Source: Clostridiales bacterium (GTDB lineage: Bacteria; Bacillota; Clostridia; Lachnospirales; Lachnospiraceae). From it: 64,000 nucleotides of DNA. The stretch is from contig JAJQCD010000014.1 in NCBI GenBank assembly GCA_021202925.1, positions 62,001-126,000 on the forward strand, written 5' to 3'. The notes below the pieces were generated by a model. That model worked only from the letters and a program-made list of their open reading frames with translations. It did no database searches and had not been told where the DNA came from. Each line of letters begins with the position of its first letter. The first letter of the stretch is position 1. Shown here piece after piece: positions 9,493 to 19,037 of the stretch. A program made the position numbers and the translations under genes.

Positions 9493-10503
9493 TCAATAAT
9501 CAAACTGGCGGTAATACCTGCGGATGACCATCGGATGGCAGTTGATCTGTTCCATATGCGCATCAATCCGCTGCGTCACCGCATGCATCACCAGATGGCT
9601 GATATTTCCCCGGTACTTTTCGCTGATCCCCTCCAGCGCATAATCCTTTGTATCGATAATCGTATAATTTGCGCATACCTTTGGCAGAAACGCAGCCACC
9701 CGTTCGCTCAGCTTCCGCTGCGAATCTTCTCCGATAAACACGGTCACCGGAGTATCTTTTTCAATCACCTCCAGTGTACCATGGAAGAACTCCGCACTGT
9801 GAATGGATTTGGTGCGAATCCAGTGCTGCTCCTCCCAGTAGCACATCGCATAAGAATAGGTCGCTCCATACTGATTCCCCGCGCCGACAAAATAATGCAG
9901 CCGGTCATTGCAATGCTTCTGCGCGAACTCCCGTCCAAACGCATCAGCCGATTTTTCCACCTCCACCAGTGCCTTAGCCAGACTGGCGTCCATCTCTTCA
10001 TAAAATTCATCGTAGTCGTCGAACTCACCGGCGTTCTTCATGAAGCGGTCCGCTACCATAAAGAATTTCAGCTGTTCATTCGATCGATAGGAAATCACGG
10101 CGTCCACCATCCCGGCAAGCGGTGCATCCGCCTTATCAATAAATCCAAGGATCTTTGCCCCTTCCGCCCTTGCCTTCCCTACCGCGGCGACCATCTCCGC
10201 CGTACTTCCTGATTCCGACGAACCGATCACAATCGTACCGGCTCCGATCCGCCGATTGCCCGTCGCCATATACTCTGCCGCGTTCTGCGAAAACAGCTCA
10301 ATCGCAGACCGCTCTTTCATATGAACCTCGGCCTGCAGGCATGACGCCCATGTGCCGCCAATTCCCATCCAGCAGATGTTGCGATATCCTTCTTCACAGA
10401 TCGCATCCACGATTTCCTCGATCTGGCCACGAAGCGCCAGCGCACCATTCACACTATCCAGCTGTTTCTGTTCGTCAAATTTTAGCATATTTTCTGTCTC
10501 CAT
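9493..10503 (-). CDS. frlB: SIS-domain fructoselysine-6-phosphate deglycase-like protein
   Basis: GTIVIGSSESGSTAEMVAAVGKARAEGAKILGF SIS core, C-terminus HPMVIRRYYRQFDY resembling the FrlB ending; paired with frlD-like gene. Confidence 0.75.
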   Translation of the reverse strand: METENMLKFDEQKQLDSVNGALALRGQIEEIVDAICEEGYRNICWMGIGGTWASCLQAEVHMKERSAIELFSQNAAEYMATGNRRIGAGTIVIGSSESGSTAEMVAAVGKARAEGAKILGFIDKADAPLAGMVDAVISYRSNEQLKFFMVADRFMKNAGEFDDYDEFYEEMDASLAKALVEVEKSADAFGREFAQKHCNDRLHYFVGAGNQYGATYSYAMCYWEEQHWIRTKSIHSAEFFHGTLEVIEKDTPVTVFIGEDSQRKLSERVAAFLPKVCANYTIIDTKDYALEGISEKYRGNISHLVMHAVTQRIDAHMEQINCHPMVIRRYYRQFDY

Positions 10504-10620
10504 TCTGTCTCGATTTCAGGCGTCGGCTCCCCGCCGCCGCTTTTGCGCTTTCCTGCATGACGGTCATAACACAGCCACCCCGGCGACACGCCAGGGTGGC
10601 CATGGGAAGCTCTTCTTTTT

Positions 10621-11721
10621 TTATTCGCCAACCTTCAGTTTCTGATAATAATCGTTATAAATGGTCAGTGCCTCGCCAACATCCTCCTGGAAGAACACAT
10701 TTTCCTTGTAGGAAAAATCTCTCGCCGGATCGCTCTTATAGGAATCCGACGCCACCTCCACCGCCGCGTCATTCGGGCAGGAGTACGGGAACTCATCCAG
10801 ATTCGCCGCCATCACCTCCGGCGTACAGATATAATCCAGGAACTTTTCCGCCAGATCGATATGCTTCGCGCCTGTCGGAATCACATACAGGTCAATTCCC
10901 AGCTGGATCGCGTCGTCCGTGAAATCTGCAATGCGGATGGTATCCTTTTCCGCCATCGCCCAGGAAGCGTTTCCATCATAGGTAATGGCAACGGAAGCAG
11001 TTCCATTGGTCAGGTTCTGTTCCGCATTGCCGTAGGCGACAACATTCGCGTTGAACTGCACCAGCCACTCATAAGCCTCTGCGATCTCACTCTCCTCCGT
11101 CGAGTTCGGGTCATAACCGAGGGCAATCAAAGCAATCGGGAACAGATTTCTCGCACCATCAATGGTGGATATCTTGCCCGCCAGCGACGGATCCAGCAGA
11201 TCGTTATAGCAGGTAATCTCAACCGGACAGGTTTCTGAATCATAAACAACATAAATATAATTCATCAGGTAAGGGACGCAATACCCTTTGGAAACCCAGT
11301 ATGTATCATTCAGATTGGCCGAATTGGGGACATTGTCCAGATTAATCTCCTGCACATAGCCGCCCGCAATCAGCGATTCCATATATGCGTCGCAGGTCAT
11401 GATCAGGTCATACTCATCCCCGCCGCCGGCCGTCAGCTTGTTGATGGCATCCGCATTGTCACTCATATAGGAAAGATTGATCGTGCAGTTGTTTTCCTTC
11501 TCAAAATTCGCAATCAGGTCATCGGAAATATATTGCTGCCACATATAAATATTCAGCTCCGTACTTCCCGCGTCCGCTGACGCCTCCGCCTGGGTCGAAG
11601 TGGTGCCCGCAGACGCCTCCGCACTGCCTGCCCCCGAATCCGAACTACTGCCTGTGCCGCATGCCGCCAGGGTCAGAGCCAGTGCCCCGGTAAGCAAAAC
11701 GGCTGTCCATGTTTTCTTCAT
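10621..11721 (-). CDS. PotD/PotF-like ABC transporter substrate-binding lipoprotein
   Basis: MKKTWTAVLLTGALALTLAACGTGSSS; ELNIYMWQQYISDDLIANFEKE, typical of the spermidine/putrescine SBP family. Confidence 0.88.
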   Translation of the reverse strand: MKKTWTAVLLTGALALTLAACGTGSSSDSGAGSAEASAGTTSTQAEASADAGSTELNIYMWQQYISDDLIANFEKENNCTINLSYMSDNADAINKLTAGGGDEYDLIMTCDAYMESLIAGGYVQEINLDNVPNSANLNDTYWVSKGYCVPYLMNYIYVVYDSETCPVEITCYNDLLDPSLAGKISTIDGARNLFPIALIALGYDPNSTEESEIAEAYEWLVQFNANVVAYGNAEQNLTNGTASVAITYDGNASWAMAEKDTIRIADFTDDAIQLGIDLYVIPTGAKHIDLAEKFLDYICTPEVMAANLDEFPYSCPNDAAVEVASDSYKSDPARDFSYKENVFFQEDVGEALTIYNDYYQKLKVGE

Positions 11722-11734
11722 TCTCTGTTCCTCC

Positions 11735-12553
11735 TCATTTTTTTGTTCCTCTGTGGAAAGCTTTCAGAATCATATTATTCAAAATCATCGCCGCAACGAT
11801 GACCAGAATCATAATTGTTGTCAATGCGTTCACATCCGGTGTCACACCGGTTCGGCTCATTGACAGAATCAGCACCGGCAGAGTCGACTGTTTCGCCCCG
11901 GCCAGCATATTACTCATGACGACGTCATCAAAAGACAGGGTAAACGCCAGAAATGCCGCGCTCATAACACCCGGAAAGATATTCGGCAACGTCACGCGCA
12001 GAAATGTCTGCACCCGGTCCGCACCCAGATCCATGCTGGCTTCCTCCAGCGTCTCGTTGTCCCCGCTGATTCGTCCCTTAATCGTCACAACCGCATAGGG
12101 AATACAGAAGGTACAATGTCCGATCAGAATCGTTCCCAGTCCAAGCGCCACCCCGATCTTCATGAAAATGATCAGCAGCGCCACCGCCATGACGATCTCC
12201 GGCACGATAATCGGAATATACAACAGGTTGTTGATATATTTCTTCATTTTAAACTCATATCGTTTCAATCCCAGCGCACCAATCGTTCCAATGAAAACAG
12301 ACAGCAGCGTACTCAGCACTGCAATCAGAAGGCTGTACACCAGACTGCCCACCAGCGAAGAATTGGAAAAGAGTTTTGCGTACCACTGCGTCGTAAATCC
12401 GTTCCAGTAATAATTGTATCTCTGGTCATTAAATGAAAAGATCATCATCACCGCAACCGGCAGGTAAAGCACAGCATAGATCAGGAATACATACCCATTG
12501 CAAAGCCGGTTCCAGCGCCTTTTCTTCTTTGCTATTCTTGATTCCTTCATCAT
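11735..12553 (-). CDS. PotC-like ABC transporter permease
   Basis: YLPVAVMMIFSFNDQRYNYYWNGFTTQWYAKLF...; EEASMDLGADRVQTFLRVTLPNIFPGVMSA. Confidence 0.9.
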   Translation of the reverse strand: MMKESRIAKKKRRWNRLCNGYVFLIYAVLYLPVAVMMIFSFNDQRYNYYWNGFTTQWYAKLFSNSSLVGSLVYSLLIAVLSTLLSVFIGTIGALGLKRYEFKMKKYINNLLYIPIIVPEIVMAVALLIIFMKIGVALGLGTILIGHCTFCIPYAVVTIKGRISGDNETLEEASMDLGADRVQTFLRVTLPNIFPGVMSAAFLAFTLSFDDVVMSNMLAGAKQSTLPVLILSMSRTGVTPDVNALTTIMILVIVAAMILNNMILKAFHRGTKK

Positions 12554-13443
12554 ACCACCTCCATGTCATCGATCTTCGCAAATCTCGTATAGATGAAGAT
12601 CAGCAGCATGGTAACCAGAATCAGCAGCACCGAAAGCGCCGCACCAAGCGGCCAGTTTCGAATCGAACCGAACTGGTTCTTGATAATATTACCGATGTAA
12701 AGCACCTTGCCACCGCCCAGCATGTCCGTCACGGTATAAATACCAAGGCTCGGAATGAACACAAGAATGATCGCCGAAAAAATCCCCGGAAACGTAATCG
12801 GCAGCGTAATCCTTGTAAACGTCGTCACCGCATCCGCCCCCAGATCAGCGGAAGCCTCAAGAAGTGACTTCTCCAGCTTTTCTATCGTGCTGTATAATGG
12901 CAGCACCGCGAACGGCAGCATATTGGTAATCAGGCCGAGCATGACCAGACCATCCGTATAGACAAACGTGATCGGCTCACGGACCAGGCCGTGTCCCGTC
13001 AGGAAATTGTTCACCGGCCCGCTGGTCTGAAACAGCAGCAGCCAGCTGTTCAGGCGCATCAGCGAATTGGTCCAGAACGGAATCATAATCAGCGTCACCA
13101 GCTTCGCCGCCGTCTCCTTCGGCTTGCGGGCAATAATGTAGGCAAGCGGATAACCAAACAGCAGACAGGCCACGGTCGTAATCCCCGCCGCTTTCAAAGA
13201 CTTCAGCACGACCTTGAAATAGGTCGGATCCAGAATGGTCTGGTAGCTTTCCAGGGAGAACTCATAGACGACATCGCCAAACACACCCCTGGACATAAAG
13301 CTGATATAAATGACATACAGCATTGGCAGCGCCACAAACAGGACCATCCACACAGATACCGGACCCGCCATGGCCAGAACCGGGATCCGGTTCTTCTTTC
13401 GCGGAGCCGACATTCCGTCAGAAACGATATTTTTTCCGTTCAT
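12550..13443 (-). CDS. PotB-like ABC transporter permease
   Basis: PMLYVIYISFMSRG..., EASADLGADAVTTFTRITLPITFPGIFSA; overlaps neighbours by 4 bp. Confidence 0.9.
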   Translation of the reverse strand: MNGKNIVSDGMSAPRKKNRIPVLAMAGPVSVWMVLFVALPMLYVIYISFMSRGVFGDVVYEFSLESYQTILDPTYFKVVLKSLKAAGITTVACLLFGYPLAYIIARKPKETAAKLVTLIMIPFWTNSLMRLNSWLLLFQTSGPVNNFLTGHGLVREPITFVYTDGLVMLGLITNMLPFAVLPLYSTIEKLEKSLLEASADLGADAVTTFTRITLPITFPGIFSAIILVFIPSLGIYTVTDMLGGGKVLYIGNIIKNQFGSIRNWPLGAALSVLLILVTMLLIFIYTRFAKIDDMEVV

Positions 13444-14525
13444 CCCATCGCCTCCTGACCGCTCTTGCGGATTGCCACAGCTTTTTCAGGGTTCCAGAAC
13501 ACATATACCCGATCTCCCTCTGAGACCGAATGATCCTGTTCAAAACGGGAATACTTCACTTCCTGTCCATTTTTCAGGTCGAGCGCCGTTTTAACTACGG
13601 TTCCCTGGTAGATAAAATCCTTCACCGTTCCCGGCAGGTCAAATCCTTCTGCCGACTCACGACTCACCATCATGTATTCCGGACGAATCGCCACATGCAT
13701 CTCTTCTCCAACCGCAAAGCCTTCTCCGCAGACACGCATCCGCCCCGCTTCCGTCTGCACCGTCAGCACTTCCCCATCGATCTCTCTCACTTTTCCGTCA
13801 AAGATATTCGACTCACCGATGAATCCCGCAACAAATTTCGTCTTCGGATGATCGTAAATCTCCGCCGGCACATCCAGCTGCTCGATCACACCCTCATGCA
13901 TAACCGCAATCCGGTCGCTCATGGTCAGCGCTTCCTCCTGATCGTGCGTGACATAGATAAAGGTGATGCCCAATTTCTTCTGCAGGCGCTTCAGTTCAAT
14001 CTGCATCTGCTTGCGCAGCTTCAGATCCAGTGCGCCCAACGGCTCATCCAGCAACAGCACCCGCGGCTGATTCACCAGCGCCCTGGCGATCGCCACACGC
14101 TGCTTCTGCCCACCCGACAGTTCATCCGGCTTGCGCTTCTCATAGCCTTCCAGCTGCACCATCCGCAGCATTTCGCCCACCCGCTTTTCGATCTCCGCTT
14201 TCGGAACCTTCTTAATCGTCAGGCCATACGCCACATTTTTAAAGACCGTCATATGCGGGAACAAAGCATAGTTCTGAAAGACCGTATTGACATTTCTCTG
14301 AAACGGTTCCTTGTTCTCAATGCTCTCTCCCTCTACCCGGATTACACCGGCTGACGCTTCCTCGAATCCCGCGATCATACGCAGTGTCGTCGTCTTGCCG
14401 CATCCGGACGGCCCCAGCAACGTCAGAAACTCCCCCTCTCCGATCTCAAGATTCATCTTCTTGACGACCAGATTGGAACCATAACGCTTTTCCACCCCTT
14501 CCAGCGAAATAATCGGCTTGTCCAT
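13440..14525 (-). CDS. PotA-like ABC transporter ATP-binding protein
   Basis: GPSGCGKTTTLRMIAGFE, LSGGQKQRVAIARAL, LLLDEPLGALDLKLR, TOBE-like C-terminus. Confidence 0.93.
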   Translation of the reverse strand: MDKPIISLEGVEKRYGSNLVVKKMNLEIGEGEFLTLLGPSGCGKTTTLRMIAGFEEASAGVIRVEGESIENKEPFQRNVNTVFQNYALFPHMTVFKNVAYGLTIKKVPKAEIEKRVGEMLRMVQLEGYEKRKPDELSGGQKQRVAIARALVNQPRVLLLDEPLGALDLKLRKQMQIELKRLQKKLGITFIYVTHDQEEALTMSDRIAVMHEGVIEQLDVPAEIYDHPKTKFVAGFIGESNIFDGKVREIDGEVLTVQTEAGRMRVCGEGFAVGEEMHVAIRPEYMMVSRESAEGFDLPGTVKDFIYQGTVVKTALDLKNGQEVKYSRFEQDHSVSEGDRVYVFWNPEKAVAIRKSGQEAMG

Positions 14526-14558
14526 TGCCGTGTCCCCCTCTCTTTTCTCCTGTCTTGT

Positions 14559-14587
14559 ACTATAACAATTTTTTGTCTAAAGTGCAA
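14559..14587 (-). promoter_or_regulatory. Promoter for the pot-frl run: TTGCAC-N17-TATAGT
   Basis: Minus strand -35 TTGCAC (14582-14587), 17-bp spacer, -10 TATAGT (14559-14564), 34 bp upstream of the potA-like start. Confidence 0.6.
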
Positions 14588-14693
14588 TCCATTTTCCTCT
14601 TATTTTTCTGAATTTTATTTACAAATCATGCGGCTGTCAGAAATACAAAGTCGCGAAACCTGTCACCAACTGCTTCTTTCATGCACTTTAGCG

Positions 14694-14724
14694 GAAAAAG
14701 GAGATGTGCCACGCACATCCCCTT
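14694..14724 (-). terminator. Intrinsic terminator after the DUF975-FHA gene
   Basis: Minus strand GGGGATGTGCgtgGCACATCTCCTTTTTCC hairpin with T-tract. Confidence 0.75.
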
Positions 14725-14765
14725 CTTCGGTATCCTTTCCCTGTTAAATATAACTGTTTCAGGCG

Positions 14766-15821
14766 TCATTTGCAATCCAGTATAAAAATATCCGCGCTTG
14801 TCCCAAGCTGCAGATAGGTGCCCGGCATGATATCGACCGTCTGTCCCTTTGGAAGTCGTCCCGCCTGCATATTGTAGGTCCCGAAGCTGGACAGATCCGT
14901 CACACGGAATTTCTGCCCGTCGAACTCCACCGTCAGATGCAGCCTGGAAACCTCCGGCGACTGAATGACCACGTTGCATTTCGACGCATCGCGTCCAATC
15001 CGGATGACCGCGCCGCGATCGACCGGAATATTCGCCCCGGTGAATTCTCCTTCCACACCGATCAGATATCCCTTCTTTTCATTCTGTGAAAGAACCGGAG
15101 ATGCACCCTTTGTCTCCCGTACCGTTGCTCGTTCCGGTATCGCAGGAGCGCTGTCCGCAGACACCGCCGCCCTGGGGGCCGATTCATATCCGGCAGCCGC
15201 TCCCTGCGGGGCGTCATACACTTCATGCCGCGCCGGAACGCGCCCTTCGAGCCGCTGCTCCTTGAGGGTCAGATAGAGTTCCGCGCTCGTCGCATGGATA
15301 TAAGGCAGCACCAGAAGCAGGCCGACACCGCACACAACTGCGCCGAGAAGAATCCATCCCAGGAAAGACAATCCCAGCACAAAAAGCGCCATCTTGTTGC
15401 CGTCCATCATTTCCTTGCTCATGCGGAAAATCTCTTTTCTGCTCTTCTCCGGATAGTCAACAGCCAGATACGGAACCATCGCATACTCGTAGGACTTGAT
15501 GATTCCCGGAATAAAGAACAGAAGCGACCACAGGAAGGTAAACAGGTTCCTGCAGAATATGATGCCGCAGCAACGCAGGAACTGGCCGCCGCTGAATCCA
15601 TGAAACAGTTCGCCTGCGCCCGCGTTTTCCTGTCTGCGCTCGCTGTTCAGGAAATAGCTGTACAGTCCGATTTCCAGCAAATATCCGACAAGGATATTAA
15701 GCGGCGGAACGATCGTTATCCCTGAAAGAAGGAAATAAATAATCAGTGTCAGTACCGCGCTCCAGTAATATTTTTTCAGGCTTTTCTTCGCCCTCGTTTT
15801 CAGTTCTGCCCTGGTCCACAT
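14766..15821 (-). CDS. DUF975-like membrane protein with C-terminal FHA domain
   Basis: MWTRAELKTRAKKSLKKYYWSAVLTLIIYFLLSG (DUF975-like start); C-terminal IRIGRDASKCNVVIQSPEVSRLHLTVEFDGQKFRVTDLSSFGTYNMQAGRLPKG (FHA). Confidence 0.85.
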   Translation of the reverse strand: MWTRAELKTRAKKSLKKYYWSAVLTLIIYFLLSGITIVPPLNILVGYLLEIGLYSYFLNSERRQENAGAGELFHGFSGGQFLRCCGIIFCRNLFTFLWSLLFFIPGIIKSYEYAMVPYLAVDYPEKSRKEIFRMSKEMMDGNKMALFVLGLSFLGWILLGAVVCGVGLLLVLPYIHATSAELYLTLKEQRLEGRVPARHEVYDAPQGAAAGYESAPRAAVSADSAPAIPERATVRETKGASPVLSQNEKKGYLIGVEGEFTGANIPVDRGAVIRIGRDASKCNVVIQSPEVSRLHLTVEFDGQKFRVTDLSSFGTYNMQAGRLPKGQTVDIMPGTYLQLGTSADIFILDCK

Positions 15822-15903
15822 GTTTCATACTCCTTACCATTCTTTTTTCCGTGCGGCTGCCGCACAACAGCCGGCAGCCACACCCGTGATTTACCACTTA
15901 CAA

Positions 15904-16755
15904 TCAGTCGTCGTAATCGTAATCATCTTCGTCATAATCATCCCAGTAATCGTCGCTGTCATAATATCCGCGTTCCACATCATAGATATACTCTTTGATC
16001 TGCTCTTCGGTTGCGTTCAACGCGGAAAGCTGCCGGGTCACCTTATCCTCCCAGTTGGCCCGCTTGGTCGCGCGTCTGGTCGAGGAGGTTGCGGTCAGGA
16101 CATTCTCCTTATATTGCTCATACAGATCTTCCATTTTCTCTTCGATCCGATCCTGATTGTCCTGCTGGACTTCCTCCTGCAGCTGCGACATTGCGTCACC
16201 GCCCAGATAAGGTCTCCAGGACTCATCGGTCGCGGACGTCGCCGCATTCTTGAAATCGATCGACCCATCGTTGTTGAAACGCAGCATCAGACCATCCTTC
16301 TCAATGATCTCGCCGGTTCGCAGACTGCCGTCCGCCTGTGCCTGGTACATGCTTCCGCCAACGGTGAAATTTGTGCTGTACTTCATCGCCCCGGTACTTT
16401 CATCCAGGTAATAACGTTTGCCGCCCAGATCCAAGAATCCGGTCTTCATGGCGCCGCTGGCATCCAGATAATAATACTCATCATTCACCAGCACCCAGCC
16501 GGTCTGCATCACACCGGACGCATCGGAATAATACCAGACTCCGTCCTTCTGATACCAGCTGGAAGCCGCCATATGTCCGGTCCCATCAAAGAAATACCAG
16601 GCTCCGTCGATCTGCATAAACTGATCGCTGGCGCGGCTGCCGCTATCATTCAGATAGTAATAACCAGCTTCATCCTGCTCCCAGCCCGCATAGACCGGAA
16701 AAACTGCCGCCAGTGTCATAACCGCTGCTGCGACTCCAATACTCCACTTCTTCAT
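15904..16755 (-). CDS. Secreted cell-wall/glucan-binding YG-repeat protein with acidic tail
   Basis: Signal peptide MKKWSIGVAAAVMTLAAVFPVYAG; repeats GAWYFFDGTGHMAASSWYQKDGVWYYSDASGVMQTGWV...YYYLDASGAMKTGF; tail DSDDYWDDYDEDDYDYDD. Confidence 0.85.
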   Translation of the reverse strand: MKKWSIGVAAAVMTLAAVFPVYAGWEQDEAGYYYLNDSGSRASDQFMQIDGAWYFFDGTGHMAASSWYQKDGVWYYSDASGVMQTGWVLVNDEYYYLDASGAMKTGFLDLGGKRYYLDESTGAMKYSTNFTVGGSMYQAQADGSLRTGEIIEKDGLMLRFNNDGSIDFKNAATSATDESWRPYLGGDAMSQLQEEVQQDNQDRIEEKMEDLYEQYKENVLTATSSTRRATKRANWEDKVTRQLSALNATEEQIKEYIYDVERGYYDSDDYWDDYDEDDYDYDD

Positions 16756-16988
16756 GTTTGTTCCTCCTTTTCTTTTTCCTGCCAGCGCGGGATTTCCCGC
16801 ACGGCATTATGATCCTATACCTACCATCCTTCAATACCGCCGAACAGATCATCGTCGAGCGAACCAGCTGTCGTCTCCGGCGCTGCGGTAGTTTCCGGCG
16901 CTGCCGTCGTTTCCGGCGCCGCTGTCGTCGGTGCGGCCGTCGTTGGCGCTGCGGTGGTTTCCGGCACCGGTGCCTGAGTCGCAGCCGG

Positions 16989-19016
16989 CTATGTCTGTGC
17001 CTGAGTTGTCTCTAAAGCCGCCGTCGTCTGTTTCGCCGGATCCTTGCCCTTACTGATGACCAGGTCCACCGAATCGCCCTTTTTCACTTCCGCTCCGTTT
17101 TCCACACTCTGGGAAATAACCTTTCCGGAAGCAATCGAGTCACTATACTCCTCCGTCACTCCGCCTACAGTAAGACCAAGGGCTTCGATTGTTTCTGTTG
17201 CCTCCTCAAGTGACATCAGTTGTACATTCTCCATATAAATCTTTTCCTGGCCAATGCTGACCGTGACCGTCACATAGGTATCGCGATTCACCATCTCTCC
17301 TGCGGCCGGAGACTGCGCCAGAATCGTGCCTTCCGGTTCGTCGCTGTTTTCTTCTACCCAGTTAACCTTCAGGCCAACCGCCTCCAGGGCAGGTTCCACG
17401 TCCCCGCGGTTCAGTGCCATCAGTTCCGGAACCTCTACCTGCACGCTCTCGTCGCCTTGCTGACTCTCCTCGTTCATGCAGATCGTCAGAACAATCTCCG
17501 CGCTCAAGGCCACATTATCGTTCTGTTCTTCACTGACACTCAGAACCGAATCGTAGAGTCCTGGTTCGTCGCTTTCCTTAATCACAACATTCCGAAAACC
17601 GGCTTCTTCCAGCTTCTCCATCGCTTCCTCACGCATCAGCCCGACAATGGACGGGAAAACCGCTTTCTCCTGTCCCTTACTGATATACACCATGACCTCG
17701 GTTCCCTGCGCGATCACGCTGTTGGCCGGCACTTCCTGATACGAAATCAGATTCTCCGGGATTTCCTCGGAATATTCCATCCGGTCTCTCGACATGCCCA
17801 GACGCTCATCTGCCAGAATGGTCTCCGCCTCATCTGCGTCCTCGTTGACCACATTCGGCATACGAACCATATCCGCTTCCATCTGTGCCGTAGACGAACT
17901 CATATGCAGCCGGATCACGCCGGTCATCAGAAGGACAATCACTGCGGCTACCGCCAGAATCACGGCGCCACTCAAAGCGAACACCCACTTCGGAATCCTG
18001 CCCACATCGTTTTTATCCTTCGTGATCGTGCGTTCCTTTACTTCTGCCGCGGACAGTTCTGTCAGGAACTCGCCCATGGTCTGCGTCCGATCCTGCGTCT
18101 TGATATGGAGCGCATTCATCAGCGCGGTTTCTGTCGGCTTGCTCAGTTTGACGCCCAGCCGGGACGGCTTCTTCAGTTCATCCTTGACGCTGCGCTCCAT
18201 CGCATCCTCCGGCGTCACCTCCGTAAGCATTTTATAGAGCGTAGCCGCCAACGCGTACACGTCTGTCCAGGTCCCCTGATCGCCCCGGCTGCGATACTGC
18301 TCCTCCGGGGCATAACCCGGTTTGATGATTACAGACAGACTCTTGCTGTGCTTTGTGGTCGCGTAACGGGCCGCGCCAAAATCCAGGAGCTTGACCCGCA
18401 GGTTGTCAGGCTCATCCGGGTTCAACACATAGATATTGTCCGGCGCAATGTCCCGGTGAAGGATTCCCTCCTTATGTACGCTCTCCATGGCGGAAGCGAT
18501 CTGCTTCGTGACATGAATCGCCTGCTCCGGCGTCATCTTTCCCTTCTCCTTCAGGTAATCCTTCAATGTCATACCTTCCAGAAATTCCATAACAATATAG
18601 GAAGTATTGTTTGCCTCAAAGCAATCGTAAATCTGGACGATCCCCGGTACGGATTCAAAACGGGCCAGCCGCCTGGCTTCCTCAATCGTCTTCACCAAGC
18701 CCTCCCGGTACTGCTCCTCCCGTTCTCCGGAATAGACCGTCACCGGCAGCTGCGTCGGCATCCGCGTGGCAAACTCTCCCGGCAGGTATTCCTTGATCGC
18801 AACCTTACGTTGCATCAGGTAATCCCACCCAACATATGTGATTCCAAATCCGCCAAAGCCCAGTACCTTTCCGACGATATACTTCTCTTTGAGTACCGTA
18901 CCGGGCGGAATGTGGTACGACTGCTCCGCCGGTGTATCAAAGGCATACCCGCAATAAGGACAGACTTCAAAGCGATCGTCGTATTCCTTCATGCAGCCCA
19001 TGCATAATCTGTTCAT
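16989..19016 (-). CDS. Zinc-ribbon Ser/Thr protein kinase with PASTA domains; ends at an in-frame TAG, frame open on to 16821
   Basis: N-terminal CMGCMKEYDDRFEVCPYCG; GFGGFGITYVGWD, VAIKEY, HRDIAPDN, LLDFGAARY; TM segment VFALSGAVILAVAAVIVLLMTG; PASTA repeats MPNVVNEDADEAETIL... Codons after TAG remain open to TAG at 16821-16823. Confidence 0.9.
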   Translation of the reverse strand: MNRLCMGCMKEYDDRFEVCPYCGYAFDTPAEQSYHIPPGTVLKEKYIVGKVLGFGGFGITYVGWDYLMQRKVAIKEYLPGEFATRMPTQLPVTVYSGEREEQYREGLVKTIEEARRLARFESVPGIVQIYDCFEANNTSYIVMEFLEGMTLKDYLKEKGKMTPEQAIHVTKQIASAMESVHKEGILHRDIAPDNIYVLNPDEPDNLRVKLLDFGAARYATTKHSKSLSVIIKPGYAPEEQYRSRGDQGTWTDVYALAATLYKMLTEVTPEDAMERSVKDELKKPSRLGVKLSKPTETALMNALHIKTQDRTQTMGEFLTELSAAEVKERTITKDKNDVGRIPKWVFALSGAVILAVAAVIVLLMTGVIRLHMSSSTAQMEADMVRMPNVVNEDADEAETILADERLGMSRDRMEYSEEIPENLISYQEVPANSVIAQGTEVMVYISKGQEKAVFPSIVGLMREEAMEKLEEAGFRNVVIKESDEPGLYDSVLSVSEEQNDNVALSAEIVLTICMNEESQQGDESVQVEVPELMALNRGDVEPALEAVGLKVNWVEENSDEPEGTILAQSPAAGEMVNRDTYVTVTVSIGQEKIYMENVQLMSLEEATETIEALGLTVGGVTEEYSDSIASGKVISQSVENGAEVKKGDSVDLVISKGKDPAKQTTAALETTQAQT

Positions 19017-19037
19017 AGCACACTCCCGCTGCCCGCC

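Noticed and set aside
10573-10600. Hairpin GCCACCC...GGGTGGC as a terminator between potD-like and frlB-like genes
   Set aside because: No T-tract on the minus strand in the direction of transcription; not supportable as a terminator.
14626-14979. 117-aa minus-strand ORF
   Set aside because: Out-of-frame overlap with the DUF975-FHA C-terminus and its terminator.
17220-19007. 595-aa plus-strand ORF
   Set aside because: Fully antisense to the PASTA kinase, His/Arg/Leu-rich composition typical of shadow ORFs in GC-biased codons; no recognisable domain.
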